Shown here: positions 47,536 through 59,041 of the stretch, piece after piece
How the letters are laid out: every line of letters starts with the position of its first letter
Numbering within the stretch: position 1 is the stretch's first letter
Assembly: GCF_030272615.1 (NCBI RefSeq)
Contig: NC_081413.1
Span: forward strand, 181,422,951 to 181,486,950
Source: Cryptomeria japonica
Lineage: Eukaryota; Streptophyta; Pinopsida; Cupressales; Cupressaceae
DNA: 64,000 bases
Direction: 5' to 3'
Made by a program: the position numbers and the translations under genes
Notes under the pieces: model-generated
The model's input: only the letters and a program-made list of their open reading frames with translations
The model's database searches: none
What the model was told of the DNA's origin: nothing

Positions 47536-49462
47536 TCATATGAACACTACGTGCATATGCAAGCTAAAGTACAGAAAAGTAAACATTATTTGAAAAAGGA
47601 TATATCCATAAGTCTGTTGAACGAAGCCCCCAGCGGTATTTGCAGTACACAGTTAGGAACCACAACCTACAAAACCACATGTTAGATCACAAAATCACCT
47701 AATGCTTACTAAGGAAGGTGATGAAAATTCGAGGGTTGCTATATGCCCCCCCTGTTTCGGCTTGCTAATTTTAGTGAGTTGAAACAGGGTATCATGTTTA
47801 CCACTTCGAATTGTTAAAGAATATTGATAACAAATGCTCACAAGAAGATTTGATATGAGATCAAAAACTAATGGAGAATCATTTGGTAAGAAAGAGGACT
47901 AAATCTCAATTCCAACACAACAAAGAGTGTGAGGATTTGAGAGTTCTCTAACACAAGATGAAGGATGTAAATGGAAACAAAATGCAAAGAGAAGAGAAGA
48001 AAGGAAAAAGCATGAATACACACATTGATGATCCATGAGAAGAATAATGAGAGAGAAAACATGGACTTCTCGCCCCTACATCTTGTCTAGGTGATCCATG
48101 GGAAAAAGGACATGGAAAACTAGCCCCTAGAGTCTGTCTAGGTGATCCATGTAAGGGAGGAGAGTGAGAGAGTCTAGCCTTATGCCGCTAGTTCCACTCA
48201 ACCTCGTGCATGTGTGTGTAAGGGAGGTTAGAAGCACCTCATAGGAGTCTATGCCCGAGTATGCTACAACCTGTATATGTATAGTACAAAAGCGTGACAT
48301 CTCGCTCTAAGAGTCTGTGCTCCAGTTCTGAGAATAATCACCTTGCATAAAAGAAAAATGGAGACATCTCGCTCTAAGAGTCTGTGCTCTAGTTCTGAGA
48401 ATGACCCATTCCTCAAAAAGTGTAATGTTTATGTCATAAGAAAAGTAAAACAAGGATACCTACCTTCATCACAAAAGAAGATACCCCAAAAATGCAACAA
48501 TGTCCTAGATCCAAGCAAGAGAGTTTTGCACTCTTTAAGCAAGGATAAGATAGTTGAAAAGGGATATCTTATAGTATGTGTAAAGGAGATCCTTAGAGGA
48601 GAAGAGATCTTTGTACAAAAGACACCTATCCCCGAGAGGAATTGTCTTAGACAAATATAACCCCTTCTAGAATAAGACAAAGAAGAGAATGAGAATGCAA
48701 TACTTCCTTCTTTTGCGAGGTGAAAGTGATTCTTAATGAAGGATGACGCTCTTTTTAACCCAATTGGGAGAGTGAATTCATTATGGATGTATTTTACCAA
48801 GTGCAAAAGAGATTGTAGTCAAGGACTTACACCTCTTGTAAGAGAGAATCCTTGAACAAACAACAACAAATGTATACAAGGAATAATAAAGTTCACACCA
48901 TCCACGAAATAGGAGAAAGTGGATCCTTAGATAAAAATAAGGAAAGATCATTGCCTCCCAAGGATAAGGACAATGAGAAGGACTTACACAATCTTCTAGG
49001 GAGAGATTTAGACATAAGCAAAATGTACTACATACTCACATGAGTTCATTCAAGCAAGACATTAGTGTATGTAAAATGCTCCTCACAAGAAGTGGGTAAG
49101 GTAAGAAAGAGAATACACATCTTCTCCCATATCTAGGAAAAGAGGATTCTAAAGAAAAGATGATCAATATTTCCACATTATTACCCCATAGGAACAAGAG
49201 ATAACATAGAAAAATTAGGCTATTATGTTGCTTCAAAAATATGATTGCACTTGAATTGTACCATCATGAATGACAATGAGCCCCTAGTAAATGAGCTACC
49301 AATGTCACATAATGATGAGCAACATAATAGCCATTAATGTTATTTAAAGACATGATAGACTAAATGAGGTATTTGAATATGACATGCTAAATGCTCAACT
49401 ATAAGTGAGATCAAAAACATGTATAAAGTGATAAAAATTGAAGAAGAAAAGTCACAAGAAAT
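47536..49462 (-). other. Non-coding region where pol would be expected
   Basis: No RT, RNase H or integrase motif in any frame. A roughly 43-base direct duplication (CATCTCGCTCTAAGAGTCTG) lies at about 48298 and 48365, and GTGATCCATG-type words repeat at 48090-48150. Confidence 0.75.
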
Positions 49463-50641
49463 CTAAGAAGAAAGATGAGTGTAATTTATTAGATCCTTAT
49501 CCCTAGAGGAAAGGACTTTATGATGAATAGGAGATAAAGATTCATAAGTGGATTTAGAAATTTGAGGGGAGTCATAAAGAGATTTTTTCATTGCCAAGAT
49601 TTCCTTATGAGGGGAATGAGAGTTGATAGAAGTAGAAGATGATTTAGTTGAAGTGAAATCATCATCACTACTAAATATAGCATTCACACTGAGAGATGGT
49701 CTTTTAGATGCTTTGGTGGGCTTAGAAAGATTATATCCAAGTCCAAATGAATATGCATGCATGTTATGTTCTAAAGGAACTTTAATTCCTTGTTCATTTT
49801 CGCCACAACCATTTCCACTATAGCCACTCTTAGCCAAAATATGAAAACCATGACCATAAGGATTAGCCATTTCAGAAAGAAAAGGTGGTTTTTCATAAGA
49901 CAAAGAATCAAATTCTTCAGAATTAGAGGTGTGAGGAGAAAATTTTTGAGAAGCAGCCACAAAATTATTGCTCATAGGTTCAGGTAAGACTGATTGATCT
50001 CTAGTTTCTTCCTTCTTTTTAACTTTAAGCTCTCTAGGAGGAACCCTATACTCACCTACGAAGGTGGGATTGAAATCAAGAGATCCCCAATCGTCTTCTG
50101 TGAGAACCTTCTCAGGATCAAAAGCCTCTTCATGTGTAGATTCAAGTTGAGAAGAATCTTCTTTAGGAACTTTAGACTCATCCAAAGAATTTTGATTATC
50201 AGAGGGTAATGATTCATCCATAGGTATCTTGTTTAACGAGTCATCACTAGAAGAGGAAGGCTTAGAAGAACTCCCTTTGGAAGTAGATGTTTGCAAACAA
50301 GCTTGAAAATTAGTATCACCTATCAAGGTATATGTCTTATTATTATAAATAAATTTAACTTGTCTATGCAATGTAGAGGGGACAACTTGCATACTGTGAA
50401 TCCAAGGTCTCCCTAATAACAAGTTGTATGTTAGATTTCTTGACATAACATGGATAGGAGTAGGCAAAGTAACAGGTCCCACTGTGATGGGTAAGGTGAT
50501 AATACCTAATGAAGACTTAGCCACATTATCAAAGCCTCGAATGGGATGAGAGTCAGGCTCAATAAGGGATGTATCCACATTCATCTTATGCAATAGATTA
50601 ATGCTACACACATTAAGGCCAGAACCATTATCTACTAGTGT
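49463..50641 (-). pseudogene. Tat-type aspartic protease followed by G-patch
   Basis: Directly after an in-frame TGA the frame reads TLVDNGSGLNVCSINLLHKM, the retropepsin active-site loop in its Tat-type DNGS form. It continues with GFDNVAKSSLGIITLPITVG and NLTYNLLLGRPWIHSMQVVP, the conserved end of this protease. After a Ser/Glu-rich linker there is GYSGNGCGENEQGIKVPLE, a G-patch-like module (Gly-rich, then NEQGI). Retroviral G-patches after protease are known in some retroviruses and plant Ty3 elements. The frame ends at 49463 without RT. Canonical DTG/DSG is replaced by DNG, as is usual in this lineage, so activity is uncertain. Confidence 0.85.
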
Positions 50642-52452
50642 TCATCTTATAGCATTGTCATTTATGATAACCACAATCATCAAGGGAGCATATTGATGTT
50701 GAATTTCACTAGTAGGCAACTCATCTTGTGTGAACACAATTTGAGCTTTAGGATTCATCATAGAGTTAACCAAAGACACTATATTACTAGATGTATTAGG
50801 TGGAGGAACGTTCAAATCTTTCAAGGCATCTTGTAACATTCCATGATGAGCGGAAGAAGTTTGGATCAAATCCCAAAGGGATATCTTAGCAGGAGTAGTT
50901 TTAAGTTGTTCTATGAGATCATAGTCCTTACTAAGCATTTGTGAAATCTGTGGAGCTTGCGGAAGAATTGGTTGAGGATTAGGAAGAGAAACTGGAGTAA
51001 CAGGAGGAGGATTAGGCTGCCTATTATTTCTAGTATTATAGGTATGAGCAACCGCATTATAACTCTCTCTAGTCAGTTGCTTAGCATACTCATAAGGGCT
51101 CTTAGTAGAATAACCTCCTTGCATAGTAATAATAGGTTTCTTAGGAGTGCAAAAAGAATCATTAGCATAACCACCTTGGACCACTAAGATAGGCTTATTT
51201 AAAGGTTGAGAATTTTGAGAAGGATAGGCACCTTGGACAGTGAAGAGAGGTTTGTTAGGTGTTTCATTCACACGTATCAAATTAATTGAGGATGGTTTAG
51301 AGGAATGAATGAAAGTGTTGGAAGAATTATTGATAGTCTTCTCTTGCACTAAAATCTTATCATGGATTAAATCAATTTTAGGAGAGAGACAAGGGGTAGG
51401 CATTGATGTTCCAATAGGAGGAGTAATACTAGGAAAGGTCATATCATCCTCTATCATCAAAGGACCTACATGGGGAATAAACTCTCTAGGAGAAGGATCA
51501 ACATTACTCTCTAAAGTCTCACTTTTGAGATGGAGATCTTTGAAAGAGATGTTAACCATCTTGTTTTGAACTAAGGTTTCCTTATGAGTAGAACCAAGTT
51601 GACGAAAGGGGGATGCTTTATTTTTAGAGGGAGAATGATTGAGATTCAAGGAAGGTGAGAAACTATCAAGGGAGTTTTCAATCTTGATTTCATCCCCTTT
51701 GGCTAGGGGTAGAGAATAATCTATACCTTCTTCTAATGGTTCATCCCAAATAGTGAGGTTGTTGAAAGGAATGTTTGAAGTATTGTCAATTTCGGGAGAG
51801 GAGATAACATTGTTTATTAATTCCTCATCCTTAGGAGGGAAAGAATCAATAGATGTGTTAAACTCATCCTCTTTCCTCAAAATATGTTCAATATGATCTT
51901 TAGGGGAGAGAGAATTAAGGAAATTGCTTTTTATTTCATCTTCTTTCTCTAAGGGATGCTTATGGGTAAGACAAACTTTAGGAGAAGGGTAAGCATTTAT
52001 CATTAATTCATCATCTCTAGTGGGAATTTTGTTGGAAAAGGAAATGCCATTACTAGGAAATGTAGGGATAATGTCATCTTCTTGCACAAAAGGATCCTCA
52101 TGAAGGGAGCATTTTTTAGGAGCCACAAAGTCATCAAGGGCATCATCCAACAAAGCATGATCATATCTATTAAAAGGTTTATCTTTTGATTCAAAAGGAG
52201 ATATCTCTTCATAGAGGGGATCATTGAAAAAAACCATGTTACTAGATTTAGTGGAAGAGTTGATAGGAATGTACCCTTGAGAGGAATCATTTGACTTATC
52301 TTCTCATCACAACGAAATGGCATAGTAACAATGTTTATGAGTTTTTGGTAAAATGAAGGTTTGGTATCTTTAGGTTTCAAAAACTCATCTAAAGCTTCAT
52401 CTAACTCATAATCATCACAAATATGAACATCTTGCAAATAAAAATCTGACAT
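50642..52452 (-). pseudogene. Long gag-like ORF of the non-autonomous Tat-type element
   Basis: Starts at ATG 52452 (MSDFYLQDVHICDDYELDEA). A one-base shift near 52303 moves it to the main frame, open for about 530 codons to TGA at 50642. The N-terminal two thirds is acidic and repetitive (KEDEI, RKEDEF, KDEEL, ISSPEID patterns), unlike a standard capsid, and no CCHC knuckle is seen. Three VQGGY-type repeats follow (LFTVQGAYP, ILVVQGGYA, IITMQGGYS), then the Tat pre-protease segment KISLWDLIQTSSAHHGMLQD and QIVFTQDELP. It may be a reduced or replaced gag; its role is unknown. Confidence 0.7.
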
Positions 52453-52622
52453 TTTGAAATAAAAATTGCACACAATGCAAAGTAACAAAACACACTCTTT
52501 CTTTTCCTTCTTTTTTTTTCCTTTTTTTTTTTTTTTATGAAAATGAAACTTAAATGAAACACGCTAAATCTAGATTTAGATCTAACAAATCTAATGCAAG
52601 AGAAAGCAATAATAAGATTCAC

Positions 52623-52635
52623 GTCGGGTTCACCA
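52623..52635 (-). other. Primer-binding site of the non-autonomous element
   Basis: Reverse strand TGGTGAACCCGAC, three bases after the 5' LTR; identical to the site at 8772-8784. Confidence 0.88.
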
Positions 52636-52638
52636 AAA

Positions 52639-54309
52639 TGTGTGGGGGAAAAAGTGACACTAAGCAAACATGCCCTAATTTCACTTTCAATCACACACTT
52701 GTGGAATACAAAAGAGCCTAGAGGTATCACACAATTGGCTACTTCTTTTTGTGGAAGAGAGAGCCATGGGCTACCTATTAGGATTTCTATTCCTTTGTTG
52801 CAAATGATAGATAAAATGATGCAAGTTCAATTGCTAACCCCAAAGTGCAAGTATGAACTAATAACAAGATTACAGAATTGAGATTAAACAATGGAAAGTT
52901 GTAAACACAAGGACAAGATAAGAATGCAAATGCGTACGCGGAGTTAAAATCTGAGTGAAAATGTTCGGGATGGGGGCGCAGGCGCCACTGTCCTGATTAT
53001 GCTCCTGAAACTGCTCCTGAGACTGCTGTTTGGTAACCTGAAAAGCTGTCGGAAAAATGCTGAAACTTGCTGTCTGATAGAAGGACCAGGGCGCCCAGCG
53101 CCCCTGTCCTAGGGACCAGGGCACCAATGCCCCTGTCCTGGCAGGACCAGGGCACCCCATGCCCCTATCCTAGTCTTCTGGGTTGGAATTTGGTGTGAAG
53201 TTCTGTCTCAGTCTGCTTCTGTCGGATCTGCAGCATGCGGCATCGTCCGAATCCCGAAACCTACACTTATATCTGAAAGGTATGGTGGGCAGCTATATAG
53301 GGTTTTGCCTTAGTCAAACCCCCGCTTTGGTGATTTCCACCTCCACGAATAGCCAAGTTGTATTATAAAAGTAGTGTGTGTGCAGACCTTGTGTGTGTGC
53401 AAGATCCTAAAATGCAAGTAAGCAAACTAGAGCAACTAGAAAGTAAACCCTAATTGCTTGTACATGATAATGTAAGTGCTCCAAATCAAGATGCAAAGTG
53501 ATCTAAAGCATGAATACAAATGATATAATGAGGCTTATGCAAAGACATGAAAACAACATGAAATCATACCCAACCCCAAGGGAGGGGTACAAGCCAATCT
53601 TCAGTCGATGATCCCTTATTGCTCTTTAATGCCTTCAAATCCCTAAATGGATGAATGAAATTGATGAATGTTTGATGGATGGATGTTGAATGTTGTTGAA
53701 GTCTTCAAAGATTTTCTCTTTCGCTGCGTAGAAGGCCCTTGAAACCAAAAATCGGATCCTTTCAAATGAAGAAAGAGAGCTCTTATATATGAAACCCTAG
53801 GTCTTAATTTCAACTTTTGGCTGACCTAGAGATTGAATCTCCTGCCAATCTCTTGGGGTTAAGCTTTATTTTATGATTGGATCGCGCTCCTAAAATTTCA
53901 GGAAAAATGTCCGGGACCGTGTGCACTCCGGGCGCCATGGTCCCGACAACTTTTCACCAAATTTTCAGGGCCATCGGATATGATGATTTTAGAGAGAATC
54001 CCGAAGTTACAGGTGATTTCGAGATGTTTTGACCTCCGAAATCAAGCCCCCAAGTTCAAAATAGGACCTAATTAGGGTTTTTGATTAAATGATGTATTGG
54101 AAGAATAAAATGAAAGGGGCACACTTTAATGAAAGGGCCCAACTTTATGATGTAGATGATGATGAAATAGAACCTTAGACTTAATTAAATCAATTAATTA
54201 AGTGCTAAAGGGGAAATGCAATGCAAAATGCAAAATGTGCCAAGGCGGGTGCTAAACTAGGTGTGAAATTGTACCACCCTAGCAAGTGCGTACAATTTAC
54301 GACGCTACA
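52639..54309 (-). repeat. 5' LTR of the non-autonomous Tat-type element
   Basis: 1671 bases with the same ends as 45843-47515. Followed on its outer side by target duplication GTACT (54310-54314). Confidence 0.93.
53083..53172. repeat. GC-rich 30-bp repeats, 5' LTR copy
   Basis: Same three-unit block as 46287-46378. The middle unit carries a small deletion and substitutions. Confidence 0.8.
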
Positions 54310-54777
54310 GTACTCCTCATAATTTTCAAGTCGGGGACAAGGTGTGGTTGCATATCCAGAAGGAACAATTCCAGGGTTCCAATAGGAAGCTTCGTCCTCT
54401 GCGTTATGGGCCATACAACATCATCAAGCAAGTTGGTGATAATGCTTTTGAGCTTAATTTAGCTCCATTTCTGGGTCTTCATCCAATCTTCCATGTGGAA
54501 CTCTTGAAGCCATATTTTCCTCCACTATTAGATGTTGCAGATGTGGCAAAAACAATCTCCACTACAGAATTGAATCCAAATGTAGCTACCCCATTCCAAT
54601 GCGATTAGATTGTGGACACCATGGTGAAAACACTCAAACAATAGTAGATTTACTTGTACAAAGTGGTTTGGGTAGGGCAGATTGCTCAACAAGGAAAGTG
54701 GTTTACCAGAGAATAGCTTCAAGAATGTTTTCCTCATCTCATTCAAAGTGTTGATGCAATGGGGCCCATTTCTTTCC
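54310..54777 (+). pseudogene. Chromovirus integrase C-terminus with chromodomain-like tail
   Basis: Continues the integrase cut at 45842: PHNFQVGDKVWLHIQKEQ, LRPLRYGPYNIIKQVGDNAF and PFLGLHPIFHVELLKPYFPP. After a TAG (54606) comes IVDTMVKTLKQ, YKVVWVGQIAQQGKWFTRE and LQECFPHL. The last blocks resemble a chromodomain (Y-x-VxW-G ... W-x-E-x-L), which in chromoviruses can guide insertion to particular chromatin. In-frame stops interrupt it. Confidence 0.82.
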
Positions 54778-54790
54778 AAGGGGGAAGTAA
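54778..54790 (+). other. Chromovirus polypurine tract
   Basis: AAGGGGGAAGTAA directly before TGATTAG, the 3' LTR start. Confidence 0.82.
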
Positions 54791-55256
54791 TGATTAGAAG
54801 AAAATTTGAATTACATTTTTTAGTTTGTCTATACGTTAGTAAATTGCATTTTTGAAGGCCAAATGGCCATTTTTAGGCCTAGGTAGGCATGCTCTTTCAA
54901 AATCTCATCTACAACTCTTGGAGACCTTTCCAACGAGTTAAACGACTCATAATTTTGAGTCTCAAGCAGAAAGTTATGCCTAGTTGAAGTTAGGATAAAA
55001 TTTCATATAGTTTTTTGAAAATTTCGTAGTTTTTTAATTTTATTATGTAATGAACAAATGTGACTGTTGCACTTCGATTCTCAAGAGGTTTTTGTGACCC
55101 TTGGAATCTCATGAACTTCTATATGTTTTATTTTCGAATGGAATAGATTACTTTTTGGCTTGCTTCAATTCTATGCTTTCTGGTTCTTGTAAACAGAATT
55201 TACAATACCGCAGGTTCTCACTCAAGTATTGTCATTCGAATCCATAATTTAGATCG
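54791..55256 (+). repeat. Chromovirus 3' LTR
   Basis: 466 bases matching 29286-29752 with about 10% difference by eye; followed by GTGGA, the likely target duplication. Confidence 0.85.
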
Positions 55257-57796
55257 GTGGACTAGTGTCTATGATTGATATCAACTTGGATATTTGGGTG
55301 CATTTGTAGCATTTTGCATGTTGAGTAGTCAAGATCCATAGAAGCTTTATACTATTATGTATGTAGCTATGAGGAAATATAGTGAAGTACTGACAATTTA
55401 TGTCTTGATCTTAATCTCTTCCAAATTATGCATGTTTAATATTTGAAATATAAAAAAATCCTAATTGTTTCCTTTACCTTTCCCTAATATTTTTTTGTTA
55501 CAAACCCTTTGAGGAAAAACAATCTAAAGAGCTATACTTGAAAATCTTAAGAGTCAATAAAAAATGAATAGGATAAAATAAATTCCTGTAAATTCTTAGA
55601 TCCTTGTTAAAGAGTTTTGTGAATTTGTAAATTTTTTAAATTGATCAAATACTTTGAGAATAATTGGTCAAAGTTATCTTTAATTTTGTAAATTCATTGA
55701 ATGAATCTAGGGATTTTTTCACATGTCTTGTCATTTCAATTTTTGATAAATGAGAATTTTCTAGCCTAAGCCTCATTGTAAAAATAGTAAAATACAACAA
55801 ACTCTAAGTGAAACTAGATAGTCAGGATTTGACAATCAAAGCCTTGGGATACTAAATTCTTTATGAATTTCAAATCTTTCAAGTCAGATAGGATTCTATT
55901 GTAAAAATCTATCTGTGTTTGTATGTGACTAATAACTACATCACCAAGGACCACAAAACTTTTTATTGGTTGATGAAAGGCTCATCTCGAAACTTAAAAT
56001 TGTTTTGAGAGAAATAAGATTTCAATGCTTCCCAAACTGTCCAAATTCTCATTATCACACAATTCCATTAATTATTCTTTGAATCTTTCATGATGAGAAA
56101 GGTTTGAATCCCAATCCCCTTCCCAACAACACATCCAAAAACAAAAAAAAACAAATGATTAAAAATACTAAAACTCAAACTTTTATTCTACGCTTCTAAA
56201 GAGTAAATTTGAAACTACTTTTTATGATTTAAAAAACAGTGAAAAATAAGCCCAAACTAGGAAAGTATTTTGAAAACCTTATATTGTTGATATATGTGCC
56301 GGTATAAATATGTTGTATTACATTGTTTTGAGTAGTTATGCAGATAGCAATTTCAATAACTGCAATAAATGTTTCTCCATTGGATTCATCAAATAGGATA
56401 TGATCAAACTTTTGAAGGTGGTTGAATTTGTGCATGTTCGTGTAGTTAGAAAGGTGTGAGGTGATGATAAAGGCATTGTTCAATGCTGGCTGCGTACCAA
56501 ATGAGTGAAAGAATGGCACTGAAATTGATGGATAAGTATAAAGTGAAGGTAGCAAGGAATGAAGGGAAAGAGCGAATAGTAATAGTGAACAGCAAGGAAT
56601 GAAGGGAAAGAGCGATTAGTAATAGTGAACAGCAAGAGAACAATCACAGTAAGAAGCATTCAGTGCCAGTTTCTAGCAATTATACATGTAAACTCCAAAA
56701 TCATCATATTGCAAAAGATTCAGATATATAGATATGCTAGAAAGATGCAAATTTTTAGGAAGGAAACTACAAAAAAAAATGGACCTCCACCTTTAGTTCA
56801 TTGGCCTGAATGTGTCTCATTGAAAATAGAAATAAGGTATTTTAAATTGCTTAGGGCTTAGGGCATGTGTAAAATGTTGATAGATGTGCATTGCTTAGTT
56901 TCTTTTAAAATTTGGAGATATAAGGGGAGCTAGTTTTGATTTCATTTGGTACGCAAGGAGTTATCAATGTGAAAAGTGTAAATCTAGGAAGGAGATATGT
57001 TTTTAGGCTTTGAGTCAGAAGAACACCTTTGTACACATCAAATAATATTGTTAAAGGTGTGTTTTCGGTTTAGTTCAGATATCTATTATTTAGATGATTT
57101 CATATATTGTTTGTATTTTTGTGATCCATGTTACATCTAAGAGGGCCTTCAAAAAATTTAATGCTACATTTGAAGATATCTTCAAAAACTTACTGACAAT
57201 ATCAAATGGATAGAATGTAAAGAGGTCAAATTGAAGACTGGTGGTACAAATGGATGAAGAATTTCCATCATCTCAATTTAGCTTTTCACTTTGAGATAGT
57301 ATTTTGCATGAAAAGAATTCAGCTCAGAACTACACTTTCAAGAAGGTCAACCTTTGACCAATTTCTGAAAACTAAGAGTATAAGGTATAATATTGGGATT
57401 CTCTTGAAGAGGTCCCAAGTAGTAACCTTCTTACGTATTCTTTAGAAGGGGAGGAGTCTTTCAATGGCCAACGACTACTGTTATAAATCTAATGCAATCA
57501 ACGTAACTATTATGCATGTTTCTAGTCAAATATGTTCTTATCATAAATGAGTATGCAAGAGTAATAGTAAAATACATTCAATCTTGTGTTTGGTATACGG
57601 TTTAACTATAAATTTACATATGAATTTGCTGGTCAAATATAATCTAACAACACAGGAAATATTGAAAATCACAACTGTAAAGCAGAATTTATATAAGCAC
57701 GCTTCTGAATTTCTGCATTCCATTCCAATTTCCACAGTGAGGTTCGAGGAAAGTGAGATTGAAAGCGCTTGATTCAAAGCTTCCGGGCCACTGAAT
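55257..57796 (+). repeat. Tandem-array unit B, right part
   Basis: Resumes colinearity with unit A from about 23741 (TAGTGTCTATGATTGATATC). It lacks A-specific blocks around 25660-25955 and 26000-26500, and instead has an extra stretch at 56285-56385 and the 40-bp duplication at 56551. Confidence 0.85.
56551..56630. repeat. 40-bp tandem duplication, unit B only
   Basis: Two copies starting AGCAAGGAATGAAGGG, one base different. Unit A has a single copy. Confidence 0.9.
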
Positions 57797-58160
57797 TGTG
57801 GAAACGTGGTATTAATTGGTTCAACGAATAAATGTGGAAAGGAATTGGTGGATGCGGATCGAATCAGGGTCGTTAGAGGAGAGTTGAAAGTATTACTTGG
57901 ACGGTCATGAAATTGACATTAATGGAAAGGAAAGGAAAGGAAAGCATAAAGAAGAATAGCACACAAATTGTGGCTCTAAAATAAAGACGTGGAAATTAGA
58001 AATTAGAAAGCTAAGCTGGTGGTTAAATCTTCAGAGGGTAAAATCTTATAAAATATTTTGGTTAAATAAATATAAATGAATAATAATAAAAAATAAATGT
58101 AGATATATAAGATTTGAGTTAGATATTTTCTACAAATAATTCTAGTAATATACTATAAAT

Positions 58161-58856
58161 TCAGCGATCATTGGAGAAGTTCATAGGGTTGAAGATAAAG
58201 TTATTGTTGGTGACACCTCAAATAAGGAACATGACAACTCCGGTAAAATAGATCCCCTCTCAAACGCTCCTCTTGAGGGTTTGAAAGGTTTTATGGACAC
58301 CATGGAATGGTTAATCACCAGTTACAAGAAAGCTGTGGATGACAACAAGAAACTCAGCCACAAAATCCAAATTCTGGAAACTATCAACACTGGTGAAGGG
58401 AAGACTATGATAGATTATATGGAGAATTTGACAAATACAGTTGCTAAAGATGAAAATATAAGAGACTTCTTCAACCCCAGATTCAAGCAAATCGAGAAAG
58501 ACTTGCTAGAGAGGAAAGCGAATGCTAATGCTATGGATTAAACTATGTCAGGAACTGTCAGTAAAGTCTGTAAAATTGAGGAATGTCTCAAAAGTATCAC
58601 AGAGAAAAGCTTAAACATTTTGAAGGTCTCTACTAGTAATACCAAAACTCTCATCACCAAATTGGATGAGGAGAAGGACATCTTGGAAATTGACCCTGAC
58701 ACAGAAGGTACACGAGATGTTCAAGGACCCATAACAAGAACCAGAGGTAAAAATAAGGAGAAGAAGCCTAATAAGGACCTGGATGAACTCAAAGTTGTTG
58801 CAGACACCTATGACCAGTTGGTGATTAAGGCGGAAGACCTCCTGAAGACTCTTTAA
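58161..58856 (+). pseudogene. 5'-truncated retroelement coiled-coil ORF
   Basis: The frame is open from the insertion border at 58161 (SAIIGEVHRVEDKVIVGD), through MKGFMDTMEWLITSYKKAVD and a coiled coil, to a stop TAA at 58539-58541. It goes on in the same frame (MSGTVSKVCKIEECLKSITE, KTLITKLDEEKDILEIDPD, RTRGKNKEKKPNKDLDEL) to TAA 58854-58856. Heptad-like Leu/Ile spacing predicts long coiled coils with a basic patch near the end, consistent with an RNA-binding ORF1- or gag-type protein. It interrupts array unit C and starts in mid-frame, typical of 5'-truncated target-primed insertions. Family unknown. Confidence 0.5.
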
Positions 58857-59041
58857 TTGTGCAGTGTTTTCCTAGTTTCAGTTGTTTTGTTGTTTCTATC
58901 TTTTGTTGTCCTTTCTGTTTACTGGCCTTTTTGCCAGTCGTTTTGTAAGTAGTTTTTTTGGTCTGGATACTCTATGATGATACTTCTTAATCTCCTATGT
59001 TAAAGGTTTCGGGTCTTGAAAACCTGTTTTTCTTATTAATC
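58857..59041 (+). other. 3' untranslated end of the truncated retroelement
   Basis: T-rich 3' tail with a small hairpin (ACTGGC-CTTTTT-GCCAGT, 58920-58938) ending TTCTTATTAATCAG. The array unit resumes at AACAAAAAGGATTAGG. Confidence 0.5.

Larger units (their letters stand above)
45843..54309 (-). mobile_element. Non-autonomous Tat-type Ty3 element with gag-like ORF, protease and G-patch
   Basis: A complete LTR-to-LTR insertion of 8467 bases. On the reverse strand: 5' LTR (54309-52639), PBS, ORF (52452-49463), about 1.9 kb without genes, polypurine tract, 3' LTR (47515-45843). Target duplication GTACT is exact (45838-45842 and 54310-54314) and restores the interrupted integrase reading. LTRs differ at about 55-60 of 1670 positions by eye, so it is younger than its chromovirus host. 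No reverse transcriptase, RNase H or integrase is present; it would need a partner element's enzymes. Confidence 0.92.
29286..55256 (+). mobile_element. Chromovirus-type Ty3/gypsy element carrying two nested elements
   Basis: Parts in order: 5' LTR (29286-29752), PBS, gag start, [inserted element 30427-42633], gag end, protease, RT, RNase H, integrase, [inserted element 45843-54309], integrase end with chromodomain-like tail, polypurine tract, 3' LTR (54791-55256). Removing both insertions leaves about 5.3 kb, normal for a chromovirus. The candidate target duplication is GTGGG (29281-29285) and GTGGA (55257-55261), and the empty site in unit A reads GTGGA. The LTRs differ at roughly 45-50 of 467 positions by eye, and pol has many stops, so it is old and dead. 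Confidence 0.9.

Noticed and set aside
51309-51569. Forward-strand ORFs over 49600-52000
   Set aside because: They are shadows of the long reverse-strand gag-like/protease frame.
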